Origin: Acidimicrobiaceae bacterium
Lineage (GTDB): Bacteria; Actinomycetota; Acidimicrobiia; Acidimicrobiales; Ilumatobacteraceae
DNA length: 64,000 nucleotides
Direction of reading: 5' to 3'
Assembly: GCA_020637235.1 (NCBI GenBank)
Contig: JACJWG010000006.1
Coordinates: 124,001 to 188,000, forward strand
The position numbers and the translations under genes were made by a program. Numbering within the stretch: the first letter of the stretch is position 1; each line of letters begins with the position of its first letter. The notes below the pieces were generated by a model. It ran no database searches and had not been told where the DNA came from. It was given only the letters and a program-made list of their open reading frames with translations. This document shows, piece by piece, positions 46,398 through 55,288 of the stretch.

Positions 46398-47570
46398 GTG
46401 CGCGCACGAGGCGGGATCTGGGACCGGCTGACGGTCACGTTCGCCCTGTCGTTCTGCCTCCTCGTGGCCGGGCTGAGCGTCGGGATCGTGCTCGGCGAGT
46501 TGCGCGACCAACTCGGCATCTCGGGGATCGTGGCCGCGGCGCACGGCTCGGCGTTCGGCGTCGGCATGCTCGTGCTCGGCGCGTTCGGCTCCGGGTTCGT
46601 CGGCCGTCTCGGGCGGCCACGCGCGTTCTGGGGTGCGTGCGCCACGATCACCGCCGGCCTGATGCTGCTGTGCGCCGGCCAGGTGTGGCCCGTGACGTTG
46701 CTCGGATCGTCGCTGGCCGGCGTGGCCTGCTCGATGCTGGTGTTGTTGATGCCCGGCATCATCGCCGACCACCACGGCGAGCGGCGCGGCGCAGCGTTCG
46801 CCGCGGTGAACGGTGTCCCCGGTCTGGCCGGCATCACCTTCTCGCTGGTCGTCGGTGCGGTCATCGCCGCCGGGGGCAGTTGGCGCTGGCCCTACGCCCT
46901 CATCACACTCGCGTTCGCCGCCGGCGTGCTCGTCGCCGGGCGGGGCCAGTCGATCCCGGTCTCGGTGAGCGAACCCGTCGACGTGCTCCCCCTGTTCCGG
47001 CGCGCCGACGTCCGGGTGCCCTGGCTGCACATCGTGCACGCCGTCCTGGTCGAGTTCCCCGTCGGCATCTGGTCGGTCGCGTACCTGAAGGAGGTCGGCG
47101 GCGCGTCGAGCGGTGCGGCCGCTGCCCTCGGTTCGATCTGGGGGCTGTTCATGTTCCTCGGTCGGATGCAGCTGCCACGCCTCGTCCGTCGTTTCGGCGA
47201 GCACACGAGATCGTTGTCGTTCGCCCTCTGCGCCGCCGGCACCCTGCTCATGTGGAGCGGACCCGGTCTGTGGGCGCGTGTCGCCGGGCTCACGGTCGTG
47301 GCGCTCGGCGCCGGCCCCCTGTATCCACTCGCAGTCGAACGGCTCTACGAACGTGGCGGTGCCGACACCGTGTCGCTCGGCTTCGTCACGGCGCTCGCCT
47401 CCGGCGCAGCCGTCACCGTCGGTCCGCTGATGCTCGGGGTGCTCGCCGACGCGGTGGGCCTGCGCCACGCGCTGCTCTTCGTGCCGGTGCTCGCCGCGCT
47501 CGGGATGTACACGGCGCGACGCGACATGGCGTCGCCGCAGCCCACCGCCGACGCCCTCGCCTCGGTGTGA
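46398..47570 (+). CDS. MFS transporter
   Basis: 390 residues with about twelve transmembrane helices (DRLTVTFALSFCLLVAGLSV, VWPVTLLGSSLAGVACSMLV, VTFVTALASGAAVTVGPLM-like) and typical loops such as FGSGFVGRLGRPRAFWGAC. The substrate is unknown. The GTG at 46398 is chosen for the -10 box just upstream; the longer frame from 46221 has no conserved leader. It is divergent from the coiled-coil protein gene. Confidence 0.86.
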   Translation: MRARGGIWDRLTVTFALSFCLLVAGLSVGIVLGELRDQLGISGIVAAAHGSAFGVGMLVLGAFGSGFVGRLGRPRAFWGACATITAGLMLLCAGQVWPVTLLGSSLAGVACSMLVLLMPGIIADHHGERRGAAFAAVNGVPGLAGITFSLVVGAVIAAGGSWRWPYALITLAFAAGVLVAGRGQSIPVSVSEPVDVLPLFRRADVRVPWLHIVHAVLVEFPVGIWSVAYLKEVGGASSGAAAALGSIWGLFMFLGRMQLPRLVRRFGEHTRSLSFALCAAGTLLMWSGPGLWARVAGLTVVALGAGPLYPLAVERLYERGGADTVSLGFVTALASGAAVTVGPLMLGVLADAVGLRHALLFVPVLAALGMYTARRDMASPQPTADALASV

Positions 47571-47597
47571 CCACCGCGGCGCCGGACGCCGGCCACG

Positions 47598-48530
47598 TCA
47601 GGTGGCCGCAGCGTGGAGCGCGTCGATCCAGCGGGCGAGCAGCATGCTCTCGTCGGCGCCCCATCGTGGTGTCGCACCGTCTCGCACCACCTCGGCGAAC
47701 TGGTCGAGCATCGCCCCGTACGCGTTGAGGCCGTCGACGGGGAACCGCTCGACGGACTCGTCGAGGCGGAGCACCTCGATCTCGCTCGGTTCCTCCGGAC
47801 CCGGCGCGAACCAGTCGGCGAACGAGATCCGTCCGGCCGTACCGGTGAGGGTGAACGACCGGTTGTACACCGTCTCGAACGACACCTCGAAGGCCGCGCT
47901 GAAGCCCTCGCCCAGGTCGAGCAGGCCCGCCATCGACACGTCGACGCCGCGCTCGTTGCGCACGGCGGACGCCGCCACCGCGATCGGCTCTCGTGGCGCG
48001 AGCAGCAGCGCCGGGCCGAGGCAGTAGATCCCGACGTCGAACAGCGCTCCCCCGCCTCGCTCGTCGAAGCGGTGGTCGGTCGGACGCCCGAGCGGGAACG
48101 TGAACACGCCGCGCGAGAACCTCAGGGCACCGAGTCCCGATCGGCCGAGCTCGAGCATCGCCCGGCTCCGCGGGTGATGTGGCCACATGTACGCCTCGAC
48201 CAGCGCGCGGCCGGCCGAGCGGGCCGCCTCGTACACCTCGGCGGTGTCGGCACCGGACATCGTGAGCGGCTTCTCGCACAGCACGTGCTTGCCCGCCTCG
48301 AGCGCGGCGAGGACCCATCGTTTGTGGCCGTCGTTCGGCAGCGGCACGTACACCGCCTCCACCTCGGGATCGGCGAGCAGCCGAGCGTAGGGCCGGTCGG
48401 ACCCGTCGTCGTCACGGCTCGCCTCCGCCACCACCACGTGGCGGCCGCTCGCCTCGAGCGGCGGCAGGATGCGTGTGCGGTAGATGCGCGAACGTGCACC
48501 GATCACCCCCCAGCGGAGCTGGTCAGCCAT
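47598..48530 (-). CDS. Gfo/Idh/MocA-family oxidoreductase
   Basis: 310 residues. The N-terminal Rossmann fold begins LRWGVIGARSRIYRTRILPP and includes the EKP motif in AGKHVLCEKPLTMSGADTAE; the C-terminal substrate domain has DVGIYCLGPALLLAPREPI. It is expected to use NAD(P) on a sugar, inositol or related cyclic alcohol. Its ATG overlaps the stop of the upstream aldehyde dehydrogenase by 8 bp, so the two act in one operon. The substrate is unknown. Confidence 0.9.
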   Translation of the reverse strand: MADQLRWGVIGARSRIYRTRILPPLEASGRHVVVAEASRDDDGSDRPYARLLADPEVEAVYVPLPNDGHKRWVLAALEAGKHVLCEKPLTMSGADTAEVYEAARSAGRALVEAYMWPHHPRSRAMLELGRSGLGALRFSRGVFTFPLGRPTDHRFDERGGGALFDVGIYCLGPALLLAPREPIAVAASAVRNERGVDVSMAGLLDLGEGFSAAFEVSFETVYNRSFTLTGTAGRISFADWFAPGPEEPSEIEVLRLDESVERFPVDGLNAYGAMLDQFAEVVRDGATPRWGADESMLLARWIDALHAAAT

Positions 48531-49905
48531 GGATCACCACCATGCGGATCTCGGTCATCTCCTTGATCGTGAACGCTGGTCCCTCCCGGGTGTTGCCGCT
48601 GTCGCGCAGACCGCCGTAGGGCTGCTGATCGGCACGCCAGGTGGGCACCTCGTTCACCAGCACACCGCCGAAGTCGAGCGATCGCACCGCCGTGAGCGCC
48701 TTCGAGATGTCGCTCGTGAAGATCGCTGCCTGCAGCCCGTACTCGGTGCGGTTCGCGGTACGGATCGCGTCGTCGAGGTCGTCGTAGGCGGCCACCGCCA
48801 CCACCGGCCCGAACACCTCCTGCGCACACACCTTCATCTCTGGCGTGGCACCGGTGATCACCGTCGGCAACAGCACACCGTCGTCGGAGCGCTGCCCGCC
48901 CGCGGCCACCGTGGCACCCTCGGCGGCGGCCTCACCGATCCAGCGCTCCACACGGTCGCGCTCCGCGGTCGAGATGAGCGCCGACACGTCGGTCGCCTCG
49001 TCGAGCGGATCGCCGACCACCAGCGTGGCCACGTGCCGCACGAGTTCGGCGGTGAAGTCCTCGGCGATCGACGAGTGCACCAGGATGCGTTGGGTGCTGA
49101 TGCAGCTCTGACCGGCATGGCTGAAGCCGGCGACCTTGATCTTCGCCGCGGCCGTCCGCCAGTCGCCGTCCGGCTCGATGATCACCGGTGCGTTGTTGCC
49201 GAGCTCGAGTCCCACCCGCTTGCGCGGCGCCCGGGCGCGGATGCCCCATCCCACCTCGGGCGAACCGGTGAACGTGATCAGCGCGACGTCCGGGTGGTCG
49301 ACGAGCGCGTTCCCGACCGTGGCCCCGCCGCCCGTGACGACCTGCAGGTACTCGGCCGGCAAGCCGCATTCGTCGACGAGCATCTCGGCGAGACGGATCG
49401 AGCTGAACGGGGTCTGGCTCGCCGGCTTGAGCACCACCGGGCACCCGGCGGCGATCGCCGGCCCCACCTTGTGCGCCACCAGGTTGAGCGGGAAGTTGAA
49501 CGGCGCGATCGCCCCGACCACCCCGATCGGTACTCGCAGGGTGAACCCGATCTTCCCCTCACCGGCCGGGATCGCGTCGAGCGGGATCACCTCGCCGGCG
49601 AGCTTGCGGGCCTCGGCGGCGGAGAACTGGAACGTGCCGACGGCACGTTCGGCCTCGACGCGGGCGGTCTTGATCGGCTTCGCCGCTTCCTTCGCGACGA
49701 TCTCGGCGAACTCGTCGCGACGAGCCGTAAGCCGAGCGGCGGCGCGGTCGAGGATCTCGGCGCGCTGCCACAGCGGCATCGGGCCCGCGTGGAGCGCGGC
49801 CTTGGCGGTGGCGACGGCACGGTCGACGTCGGCCGCCGTCTGGCTCGGGATCTCGCCGATGAGGCTGCCGTCGTAGGGCGAACGGACTGCGATGGTGTCG
49901 GCCAT
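48523..49905 (-). CDS. Aldehyde dehydrogenase family protein
   Basis: 460 residues, slightly shorter than the typical 480-500. It has PFNFPLNLVAHKVGPAIAAG, GSPEVGWGIRARAPRKRVGL, the catalytic Glu in ELGNNAPVIIEPDG, the catalytic Cys in HAGQSCISTQRILV and CAQEVFGPVVAVAAYD. It oxidises an aldehyde with NAD(P); the HAGQSC context resembles methylmalonate-semialdehyde- or lactaldehyde-type members more than betaine aldehyde types. The ATG at 49905 has TAGCCT 8 nt upstream. It is coupled with a Gfo/Idh/MocA gene, suggesting a two-step oxidation of a sugar-like or amino-acid-derived compound. Confidence 0.93.
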   Translation of the reverse strand: MADTIAVRSPYDGSLIGEIPSQTAADVDRAVATAKAALHAGPMPLWQRAEILDRAAARLTARRDEFAEIVAKEAAKPIKTARVEAERAVGTFQFSAAEARKLAGEVIPLDAIPAGEGKIGFTLRVPIGVVGAIAPFNFPLNLVAHKVGPAIAAGCPVVLKPASQTPFSSIRLAEMLVDECGLPAEYLQVVTGGGATVGNALVDHPDVALITFTGSPEVGWGIRARAPRKRVGLELGNNAPVIIEPDGDWRTAAAKIKVAGFSHAGQSCISTQRILVHSSIAEDFTAELVRHVATLVVGDPLDEATDVSALISTAERDRVERWIGEAAAEGATVAAGGQRSDDGVLLPTVITGATPEMKVCAQEVFGPVVAVAAYDDLDDAIRTANRTEYGLQAAIFTSDISKALTAVRSLDFGGVLVNEVPTWRADQQPYGGLRDSGNTREGPAFTIKEMTEIRMVVIHG

Positions 49906-49913
49906 GGAGGGCG

Positions 49914-49919
49914 AGGCTA
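49914..49919 (-). promoter_or_regulatory. -10 box TAGCCT before the aldehyde dehydrogenase gene
   Basis: On the minus strand TAGCCT, 8 nt, then the ATG at 49905. It is divergent from the GDPD promoter at 49969. Confidence 0.45.
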
Positions 49920-49968
49920 CTCGGGCTCGACCGGCCGGCCGAGGCTCTCCGTGGCCGTTCGCGACCGC

Positions 49969-49974
49969 CAGAAT
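49969..49974 (+). promoter_or_regulatory. -10 box CAGAAT, leaderless start of the GDPD gene
   Basis: CAGAAT, 7 nt, then the ATG at 49982. Confidence 0.4.
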
Positions 49975-49981
49975 GGGGCCC

Positions 49982-50743
49982 ATGCCGCCCGTCACCCACG
50001 CCTTCCTCGACTGGGACGGTCCCATCCCGTTCGCCCACCGGGGAGGTGCGAGCGATGCGCCGGAGAACACGATGCCGGCGTTCGAGGACGCGGTGGCGCT
50101 CGGGTTCCGCCACCTCGAGACCGACGTGCAGGTGACCGCCGACGGGGTGCTCGTCGCGTTCCACGACGACGACCTGCAGCGCACGTGCGGTCGGCCGGGG
50201 CGGATCTCGCAGCTGCCGTGGCACGAGGTCCGCGAAGCCCGGGTGGGGGGCGTCGCGCCGATCCCGCTGCTCGACGACCTGCTCGGCGCCTGGGACGACG
50301 TCAGGATCAACATCGACTGCAAGGCCGACGCCGCCGAGCGCGCGCTCGTGTCGACGCTGCGGCGGCACCGGGCGCTGCACCGGGTGTGCGTCGGCGCGTT
50401 CAGCGACGTGCGCATCGCGCGGCTCCGAGCCGCACTCGGGGCCGAACTGTGTACGGCACTCGGGCCCCGCCACGTGGCCCTGCTGAAGTTCGGACGGCTC
50501 GGTCGGCCGAAGCGGCTCCCCGGGCTCGTCGCCCAGGTGCCCGTGCGTCAGGGACGGCTCACCGTCACCGACGAGCGCTTCGTCGAACGGGCACACGCCC
50601 TCGGCATCCACGTGCACGTGTGGACGATCGACGACCCCGCCGAGATGGAACGGCTGCTCGACCTCGGCGTCGACGGGCTCATGACCGATCGGCCGGCGGT
50701 GCTGCGCGAGGTACTGCGACGGCGCGAGCACTGGCGTGACTGA
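49982..50743 (+). CDS. Glycerophosphodiester phosphodiesterase
   Basis: 253 residues of the GDPD TIM-barrel family: AHRGGASDAPENTMPAFEDA, the metal ligands in HLETDVQVTADGVLVAFHDD, and C-terminal HVWTIDDPAEMERLLDLGVD then GLMTDRP. It hydrolyses glycerophosphodiesters to glycerol-3-phosphate and an alcohol. No signal peptide, so it is probably cytoplasmic. The last 65 bp overlap the 3' end of the convergent membrane-protein gene. Confidence 0.94.
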   Translation: MPPVTHAFLDWDGPIPFAHRGGASDAPENTMPAFEDAVALGFRHLETDVQVTADGVLVAFHDDDLQRTCGRPGRISQLPWHEVREARVGGVAPIPLLDDLLGAWDDVRINIDCKADAAERALVSTLRRHRALHRVCVGAFSDVRIARLRAALGAELCTALGPRHVALLKFGRLGRPKRLPGLVAQVPVRQGRLTVTDERFVERAHALGIHVHVWTIDDPAEMERLLDLGVDGLMTDRPAVLREVLRRREHWRD

Positions 50744-51158
50744 ACGCCATCCAGCCCGCGGTCACGAGGAACACCCCGCTCGCGATGGCACACACCCACG
50801 GACCGGCACCCAGGGTGATCGGTGTGCCTCTCGCCTGCCACGCGAGTGACGAGCCGACCCCGCCCGAGTACGCCACCGCAGCGAGCGCGACGGCCGACGA
50901 CGCGACCCACCGCTGCCACCATCCGAGCACCACGGCGATCGTCACGAGCAGCGGCACGAGGGGCCACCATCGGATGAGCGTCGACACGACACCGTCGGGG
51001 GCGATGTCGAGGCGCTCCACCAGACCGAGCAGTTCGTAGCTGGAACGCGACGTGCTCCCCGAGTGCAACCAGGGAAGGAACGTCGCGATCACGACGGCCC
51101 CGCCGGCAACGGTGTACGCCCCGAGCGCCGAGGGGCGGTGGCGAACGAGGCGGCGCAC
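50679..51158 (-). CDS. Small membrane protein of unknown function
   Basis: About 159 residues with four probable transmembrane helices (VAGGAVVIATFLPWLHSGS, WWPLVPLLVTIAVVLGWW, SAVALAAVAYSGGVGSSLAW, VCAIASGVFLVTAGWMAF). No recognised domain. A GTG at 51158 is favoured because TACGAT lies 7 nt upstream; a GTG at 51179 would add seven residues. Its 3' end overlaps the GDPD gene, and its 5' end is only 34 bp from the divergent gamma-glutamyltransferase. Confidence 0.75.
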   Translation of the reverse strand: MRRLVRHRPSALGAYTVAGGAVVIATFLPWLHSGSTSRSSYELLGLVERLDIAPDGVVSTLIRWWPLVPLLVTIAVVLGWWQRWVASSAVALAAVAYSGGVGSSLAWQARGTPITLGAGPWVCAIASGVFLVTAGWMAFSHASARAVAVPRAAPPADRS

Positions 51159-51165
51159 GGCCACG

Positions 51166-51171
51166 ATCGTA
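51166..51171 (-). promoter_or_regulatory. -10 box TACGAT before the small membrane protein
   Basis: On the minus strand TACGAT, 7 nt, then the GTG at 51158. Back-to-back with the plus-strand box at 51181. Confidence 0.4.
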
Positions 51172-51180
51172 CGGCCCACC

Positions 51181-51186
51181 TAGGGT
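51181..51186 (+). promoter_or_regulatory. -10 box TAGGGT, leaderless start of the GGT gene
   Basis: TAGGGT, 6 nt, then the ATG at 51193. The divergent box lies 9 bp away. Confidence 0.5.
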
Positions 51187-51192
51187 GTCGAC

Positions 51193-52782
51193 ATGGCGCA
51201 GCACCGCACCGTCCAGCCGCCGTCGTCGTCCGTGCGCGCACCGGGAGCGATGGTGGCATCGGCCGATCACCTCGCCACCCAGGCCGGCCTCGCGCTCCTC
51301 GCTCGCGGCGGCAACGCCGTCGACGCGGCGATCGCGACCAATGCGGCGATCGCGGTCACCGGGCCACACCTGTGCGGCATGGGCGGCGACCTGTTCGCGC
51401 TCGTCCACGACGGCGACCGGGTGCACGCGCTCAACGCCAGCGGGCGCGCCGGCAGCGGCGCGTCCGCCGCAGCGCTCCGCGCCGACGGACATCGCGAGAT
51501 GCCGTTCCGCCACGACGTCCGGACGGTCACCGTGCCCGGGTGCGTCGACGGCTGGTGTGCACTCCACGAGCGCTTCGGCCGGTTGCCGCTCGCCGAGGTG
51601 CTCGCACCGGCGATCCGCCTGGCGGCCGGCGGGTTCCCCGCCTCGCCGCTGCTCGTCGGGTCGCTCGCCACCCTCGACGACGCCGCGCGCGACGCACTCC
51701 ACGAGCTCGTCGGGCAGGCGCGACGGCCAGGCGCACGCGTGCGGCGACCCGGCGTCGCAGCAGCGCTCGGTGCGATCGCCCAGGCAGGACGCGATGCGTT
51801 CTACCTGGGCGAATTCGGGAACGGCCTGCTCGCGATGGGCGCGGGTTGGTACCACGGCGACGACTTCACCACGCCCGGCGCCGACTGGATCACCCCGCTG
51901 TCGCGACCGGCGTTCGGGCACGTGCTGCACACGATTCCCCCGAACTCGCAGGGCTACCTGCTGCTCGGCGCAGCGGCCCTCGCCGAGCAGCTCGACCTGC
52001 CCGACGACCCCGACGATGCACGCTGGGCCCACCTGCTCGTCGAGGCGGCCAAGGCGGCCGGCCGCGACCGCCCCGCCGTGTTGCACGACGGCGCCGACGG
52101 CGGCTCGCTCGTCGAGGCGATCGCGAACCGAGTCGGCGAGATCGATCCGCACCGGGGGAGCGCCCTGCGGGGCCGGTCGCACCAGGGCGACACGACCTAC
52201 CTCTGCACCGTCGACGCCGACCGGATGGGCGTGTCGCTGATCCAGTCCAACGCGTCGGGCTTCGGCTCGTGGCTCGTCGAGGAGCGCAGCGGCATCAACC
52301 TGCACAATCGCGGCCTCGGGTTCTCGCTCGTCCCGGGCCACCCGGCCGAGCTCGCCCCCGGTCGGCGACCGCCGCACACGCTGTCCCCTGCGCTCGTCAC
52401 GCGCGACGACGGATCGTTGCGCAGCGTGCTCGGCACGATGGGCGGCGACGCACAACCCCAGATCCTGCTCCAGCTCGTCACCCGGCTGCTCCGCCACGGC
52501 CAGAGCCCCTCCGTCGCGGTGAACGCCGGTCGTTGGGTGCTCGACGGGCCGACCACCGGCTTCGACACGTGGACCGGTGAGGGCGGTCCCTCGGTGCAAC
52601 TCGAGGGACACGTGCCCGGCGACTGGGCGGGCGAGCTCGCCGAGCTCGGACACCGGGTGACCTCGACACCGTCGTGGTCGAGCGACGTCGGGCACGCGCA
52701 CGTGATCGTCGTCGACGACGACGAGATGCTCGGCGGCGCCGCCGATCCGCGCACCCGGGTCGGGTCTGTTGCCGGGATGTGA
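51193..52782 (+). CDS. Gamma-glutamyltransferase family protein
   Basis: 529 residues. The proenzyme fold shows ASADHLATQAGLALLARGGN, AAIATNAAIAVTGPHLCGMG, the autoprocessing nucleophile Thr (about residue 334) in RSHQGDTTYLCTVDADRMGV and LGTMGGDAQPQI near the end. The usual second-subunit motif TTHLS is changed to TTYLC. It cleaves gamma-glutamyl or cyclic amide bonds after self-cleavage into two chains. No signal peptide is present, unlike periplasmic GGTs, so a cytoplasmic amide-hydrolysing role is likely. Downstream genes suggest nitrogen-compound breakdown. Confidence 0.9.
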   Translation: MAQHRTVQPPSSSVRAPGAMVASADHLATQAGLALLARGGNAVDAAIATNAAIAVTGPHLCGMGGDLFALVHDGDRVHALNASGRAGSGASAAALRADGHREMPFRHDVRTVTVPGCVDGWCALHERFGRLPLAEVLAPAIRLAAGGFPASPLLVGSLATLDDAARDALHELVGQARRPGARVRRPGVAAALGAIAQAGRDAFYLGEFGNGLLAMGAGWYHGDDFTTPGADWITPLSRPAFGHVLHTIPPNSQGYLLLGAAALAEQLDLPDDPDDARWAHLLVEAAKAAGRDRPAVLHDGADGGSLVEAIANRVGEIDPHRGSALRGRSHQGDTTYLCTVDADRMGVSLIQSNASGFGSWLVEERSGINLHNRGLGFSLVPGHPAELAPGRRPPHTLSPALVTRDDGSLRSVLGTMGGDAQPQILLQLVTRLLRHGQSPSVAVNAGRWVLDGPTTGFDTWTGEGGPSVQLEGHVPGDWAGELAELGHRVTSTPSWSSDVGHAHVIVVDDDEMLGGAADPRTRVGSVAGM

Positions 52783-52843
52783 AAAGCGTCCGTCGGCACC
52801 GGATCGCGCCCCGGTCGCCGCGGCGGTCTCGACCGCGCACGAG

Positions 52844-52849
52844 TAGGTT
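52844..52849 (+). promoter_or_regulatory. -10 box TAGGTT, leaderless start of the LLM gene
   Basis: TAGGTT, 6 nt, then the ATG at 52856. It is the likely promoter of the LLM-amidohydrolase pair. Confidence 0.5.
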
Positions 52850-52855
52850 CCGACC

Positions 52856-54046
52856 ATGCGCGTCGACACCAACTTCTTCTGCACCGTGCCCATGCCCGAC
52901 GCCGGTGATCCGGACATCCCGGCCACCAGCCGCCGGTACGGCAACGACGCCGTCGTCGCCTGCTACGAGCACCTCGTCGCCTGGGCCAAGGCCTGCGACG
53001 AGCTCGGCTTCGACACGATGTGGCTCACCGAACACCACTTCCAGTACGAGGGATACGAGGTGCTCCCCAACCTCATCCTGTTCGGCCAGCACCTCGCGAG
53101 CATCACGAAGGACCTGCGTCTCGGCCAGATGTTCAACGTCGTGCCGCAGTGGCATCCGCTGCGTCTCGCCGAGGACTTCGCGCTCGCCGACATCGTGACC
53201 GGCGGCCGGATGGAGTTCGGCGTCGGGCGCGGCACGGTGCCCCGCGAGGCATGGGCCCTCGGCACCGTCGTGGCGAGCGGTGACAACGCCATGTCGGCCG
53301 AACACGACCGCATCAACCGGGAGGTGTTCGAGGAGTCGATGGAGGTGATCAAGCTCGCGTGGTACGAGGACCGGTTCAGCTACCGCGGCAAGCACTTCGT
53401 CTTCCCGCCCGACGACGTGCCCGATCGTGGGAGCACCGTGCGCGATCTGACGATGATCCCGAAGCCGCTGCGCCACGTCGACGTGTACCAGCCGATCTCC
53501 TCACCCGAGACCATCGAGTACGTGCCCCGCGCCGGCCACAAGGCGGTGTACTGGCTCACCAACGCCGAGAGCCAGAAGCAGAAGTGGGACCGCTACGCCG
53601 AGATCCGTGAGGAGATCGGGTCGCCCGTCGGTCCCGGCGAGGATCGGTGCCTGGTGCTGAACGTCCACGTCGGCCGCACCCGCGAGGACGCCATGAAGCG
53701 CGGCCGTCCCGGCCACGACGAGTTCGTGAAGTTCCTGTCGCCGTACGGGCGTTTCAACAGCTACCGCAATCCCGACGGCACCAAGGTGCCCTTCGACCAC
53801 CGGCCCACGGTCGAGGAGAGCAACCGCGAGAAGTTGCAGGTGATCGGGTCGGTCGACGACGTGGTCGACGCCCTGGGGTTCTGGCGTGACCTGCTCGATC
53901 TGCGGCACGTGTGCTTCTTCTTCGACCTGCCGGGCATCGGTCGCGAGGAGATGATCGACCAGATGCACCTGATGATCGAGGAGGTCTTCCCCAAACTCGG
54001 TGAGCCCGTCGAGCGGCGTCCGGTCACCGGCCGCCCGCTCGTCTGA
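52856..54046 (+). CDS. LLM-class flavin-dependent monooxygenase
   Basis: 396 residues of the bacterial-luciferase-like (LLM) superfamily: WAKACDELGFDTMWLTEHHF, GQMFNVVPQWHPLRLAEDFA, IVTGGRMEFGVGRGTVPREA and NREVFEESMEVIKLAWYEDR. An FMNH2-dependent oxygenation is expected. Some LLM enzymes open nitrogen rings (RutA) or oxidise amines and sulfonates. It is followed after 13 bp by an amidohydrolase, then by an ABC importer 59 bp on, so it may be the first enzyme for the imported compound. Confidence 0.92.
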   Translation: MRVDTNFFCTVPMPDAGDPDIPATSRRYGNDAVVACYEHLVAWAKACDELGFDTMWLTEHHFQYEGYEVLPNLILFGQHLASITKDLRLGQMFNVVPQWHPLRLAEDFALADIVTGGRMEFGVGRGTVPREAWALGTVVASGDNAMSAEHDRINREVFEESMEVIKLAWYEDRFSYRGKHFVFPPDDVPDRGSTVRDLTMIPKPLRHVDVYQPISSPETIEYVPRAGHKAVYWLTNAESQKQKWDRYAEIREEIGSPVGPGEDRCLVLNVHVGRTREDAMKRGRPGHDEFVKFLSPYGRFNSYRNPDGTKVPFDHRPTVEESNREKLQVIGSVDDVVDALGFWRDLLDLRHVCFFFDLPGIGREEMIDQMHLMIEEVFPKLGEPVERRPVTGRPLV

Positions 54047-54059
54047 TCGGCTGCCACCG

Positions 54060-55229
54060 ATGAACGACGTCCCGATCGGTACCGAGGTCGATGTCGACGC
54101 GGTGCTCGGGTACCTCACCCCCGAGCGCGGCTGGCTCGTCCTGCCCGCCTTCGCCGAACCCCATGCCCATCTCGACAAGGCGTTCCTCGCCGAGCGGGTC
54201 GACAACCCGACGGGCGATCTGATGGGCGCGATCGAGGCGATGGTCGCCTACAGCCCGCACATCACCTTCGACGACATCGTCGAACGTGCCGAGCGGGCGG
54301 CGCTGCTCATGCTCGCCAACGGCACGACCGCGATCCGCACCCATGCCGACCTGATGGCCGACAAGGGGCTGCGCAACGTGGAGGCATTGCTCACGGTGCG
54401 CGACCGACTCGCCCATCTCGTCGACATCGAAGTCGTCGTCCTGTGCGGCTGGCCGTCGTGCGGCGAGGTGGGCAAGGTGCACCGGGATCTGCTCCGCGAA
54501 GCGCTCGCGATGGGGGCCGATCTGGCCGGCGGGTGCCCGCACCTCGAGGACGACGGGGTGGAGGCGACCGACCTGTTCCTCGAGATCGCCGCCGAGGCCG
54601 GGCGGCCGATCGACCTGCACACCGACGAGACCCTCGACCCGGCCAAGCTCTTCCTCGACCATCTGTCCACCCGGGTGGTCGAGATGGGGTTCGAGCACGC
54701 GGTGACGGCCAGTCACTGCTGTTCGCTCGCGATGCAGCCCGACGACGTGCAGCGACGGGTGGCCGACCAGGTGGCGTCGGCGGGCATCCACGTGGTCGCG
54801 CTCCCCCACACCAACCTGTTCCTGCAGGGTCGCGATCACCAGCAGGCGATGCCGCGCGGGCTGACCGCGGTGAAGGCGCTGCGCGCCGCCGGTGCGAACG
54901 TCGCCGCCGGCGCCGACAACCTGCAGGACCCGTTCAACCCGGTCGGGCGTGGCGATCCGCTCGAGACGGCCGGACTGATGATCATGGCGGCCCATCTGCT
55001 GCCCCACGAGGCGCTCGCCTCGATCAGCGACGCGCCCCGCCGCATGATGGGCCTCGCGCCCGCCGATCCGGCCGCCGGTGATCTGGTGGCGGTACGAGCG
55101 ACTACGGTGAGAGATGCGATCGCGTTCGGTCCGGCCGAGCGGATCGTGCTCCGCCGGGGACGCCTCGTCGCCGGTGAACTGCCAGCTGGTGCGCTCGCTG
55201 GCGCCAGTACCCGTCCTGGTCAGAGTTAA
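54060..55229 (+). CDS. Amidohydrolase (cytosine-deaminase-like)
   Basis: 389 residues of the amidohydrolase barrel. Metal ligands are in FAEPHAHLDKAFL (H-x-H), PIDLHTDETLDP and VTASHCCSLAMQ, with the late Asp in VAAGADNLQDPFNP. This order is closest to cytosine deaminase and related N-heterocycle deaminases or hydrolases. It would deaminate or open a heterocyclic amine. It starts 13 bp after the LLM gene and is followed by an ABC importer, so the substrate may be imported by that system. Confidence 0.88.
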   Translation: MNDVPIGTEVDVDAVLGYLTPERGWLVLPAFAEPHAHLDKAFLAERVDNPTGDLMGAIEAMVAYSPHITFDDIVERAERAALLMLANGTTAIRTHADLMADKGLRNVEALLTVRDRLAHLVDIEVVVLCGWPSCGEVGKVHRDLLREALAMGADLAGGCPHLEDDGVEATDLFLEIAAEAGRPIDLHTDETLDPAKLFLDHLSTRVVEMGFEHAVTASHCCSLAMQPDDVQRRVADQVASAGIHVVALPHTNLFLQGRDHQQAMPRGLTAVKALRAAGANVAAGADNLQDPFNPVGRGDPLETAGLMIMAAHLLPHEALASISDAPRRMMGLAPADPAAGDLVAVRATTVRDAIAFGPAERIVLRRGRLVAGELPAGALAGASTRPGQS

Positions 55230-55274
55230 CACACACGACACACGGAGGACCCGAGCCCGCCCCGGCAGCTCCTC

Positions 55275-55280
55275 TAGGGT
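55275..55280 (+). promoter_or_regulatory. -10 box TAGGGT before the ABC transporter operon
   Basis: TAGGGT, 8 nt including AAGGAGA, then the ATG at 55289. Either a short leader with a ribosome site or a near-leaderless start. Confidence 0.45.
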
Positions 55281-55288
55281 CAAGGAGA